Assembly (NCBI GenBank): GCA_900552775.1
Contig: USAP01000028.1
Coordinates: 1 to 13,265, forward strand
Direction of reading: 5' to 3'
DNA from: an uncultured Eubacteriales bacterium
GTDB taxonomy: Bacteria > Bacillota > Clostridia > UMGS1883 > UMGS1540
DNA length: 13,265 nt
Below the pieces are notes generated by a model, which was not told the DNA's origin, searched no databases, and saw only the letters and a list, made by a program, of their open reading frames with translations. Numbering within the stretch: the stretch's first letter is position 1; each line of letters begins with the position of its first letter. Of the stretch, positions 13,007 to 13,265 are shown piece by piece. The translations under genes were made by a program, and so were the position numbers.

Positions 13007-13213
13007 CTACCTCTGCGGAGTATATTTTAAAATAAAGTTTTTTATGTTTTCGGAAATATACTCCGGGTTTGCGTTGTATTTTACGGCATCGGCAAGCTGA
13101 GCCGCGCCGGACGGGATATATATTTTCATAAGTGATAAAGCTCCCAGCAAAAGCAGGGAGACTATTAGCTGCGCCGTAAAAACGCGCAGCCTTTTTTTTG
13201 ATTTGTTTTTCAT
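13007..13213 (-). CDS. small single-span membrane protein, unknown function
   Basis: I do not recognise this 68-residue protein. It has a lysine/arginine-rich N-terminus (MKNKSKKRLR), one hydrophobic helix (about 11-30, AQLIVSLLLLGALSL), and a polar tail of about 38 residues, so it reads as a signal-anchored protein with an outward-facing tail. It is judged real because a consensus AAGGAGGT lies five bases before the ATG (complement of about 13214-13226) and the charge and hydrophobic pattern is coherent. It could be a complete small protein or the surviving N-terminal part of a longer membrane-anchored protein; nothing after the TAG supports a continuation, as nrdR's coding sequence follows on the other strand. 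Two plus-strand structures lie within it: a terminator-like hairpin near its start and a 12-bp inverted repeat near its end. Confidence 0.75.
   Translation of the reverse strand: MKNKSKKRLRVFTAQLIVSLLLLGALSLMKIYIPSGAAQLADAVKYNANPEYISENIKNFILKYTPQR
13168..13199 (+). terminator. intrinsic terminator for the rpiB-nrdR transcript, inside the opposite-strand gene
   Basis: GCTGCGC (13168-13174) pairs perfectly with GCGCAGC (13184-13190) around a nine-base loop, followed by C and eight Ts (13192-13199). A second, weaker hairpin CTCCCAGC/GCAGGGAG (13141-13160) lies just before it. This is the best plus-strand terminator after nrdR, but it lies within the first codons of the minus-strand small gene. 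Confidence 0.65.
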
Positions 13214-13233
13214 GTTTACCTCCTTGTTTGTTT

Positions 13234-13246
13234 GGTGTGCGGAAAC
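13234..13246 (+). repeat. partial module A left flank, copy R6
   Basis: GGTGTGCGGAAAC matches the start of module A in copies R3 (8058-8070) and R5 (11871-11883). Here it lies upstream of the minus-strand small gene and diverges after 13 bases. The window ends soon after, so a further mosaic repeat may lie beyond the edge. Confidence 0.5.
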
Positions 13247-13265
13247 ATCGGTGCGTGAAAAAATT

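Overview
The window looks like a chromosomal segment of a Gram-positive anaerobe of the Bacillota, most likely class Clostridia. The evidence is strong AGGAGG-type ribosome binding sites, a PrsA-like and a YerB-like lipoprotein with lipoboxes, a YitT-family protein, a heterodimeric ABC exporter of the type common in Firmicutes, and NrdR. This is inference from gene content; no rRNA or tRNA gene is present to place it more finely.

Layout: twelve plus-strand genes form six tightly spaced pairs. (1) PrsA-like foldase lipoprotein + yebC, 93-2020, behind a clear sigma-A promoter and followed by an intrinsic terminator. (2) Two half-transporters of one heterodimeric ABC exporter, 2264-5918. (3) DUF3048/YerB-like lipoprotein + YitT-family membrane protein, 6180-8044, with its own promoter. 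(4) yfcE-type phosphodiesterase + YifB/ComM-type AAA ATPase, 8294-10359. (5) tsaE + tsaB for tRNA t6A synthesis, 10771-11861. (6) rpiB + nrdR, 12098-13002. A small minus-strand gene for a 68-residue single-span membrane protein (13007-13213) converges on nrdR. Within pairs, spacing runs from a 14-base overlap to a 29-base gap.

The least ordinary part is the DNA between the pairs. All five spacers between pairs (about 235 to 410 bases each) are built from the same small set of repeat modules, always in the same orientation: A, a GGGCGACC/GGTCGCCC hairpin with a conserved left flank; B, an 81-82 bp element with 11-bp inverted ends; D, a duplicated terminator-like hairpin; E, a short GGTACAWTATTG-like link; and C, AGCGAACAAGCGTGAGCG placed just before the next gene. 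The modules are shuffled (A-E-C, A-B-C, A-B-C', A-B-A'-E-D-C, A-E-D-A-C). A copy of the A left flank also lies upstream of the minus-strand gene at the right edge. No module was seen inside a gene pair. These look like a dispersed mosaic intergenic repeat family confined to operon boundaries, some copies of which supply terminators and possibly ribosome binding sites.

The genes are mostly housekeeping (protein folding, translation, tRNA modification, pentose phosphates, ribonucleotide reductase control) plus one exporter. I see no mobile-element gene, CRISPR array, phage gene or defence system.
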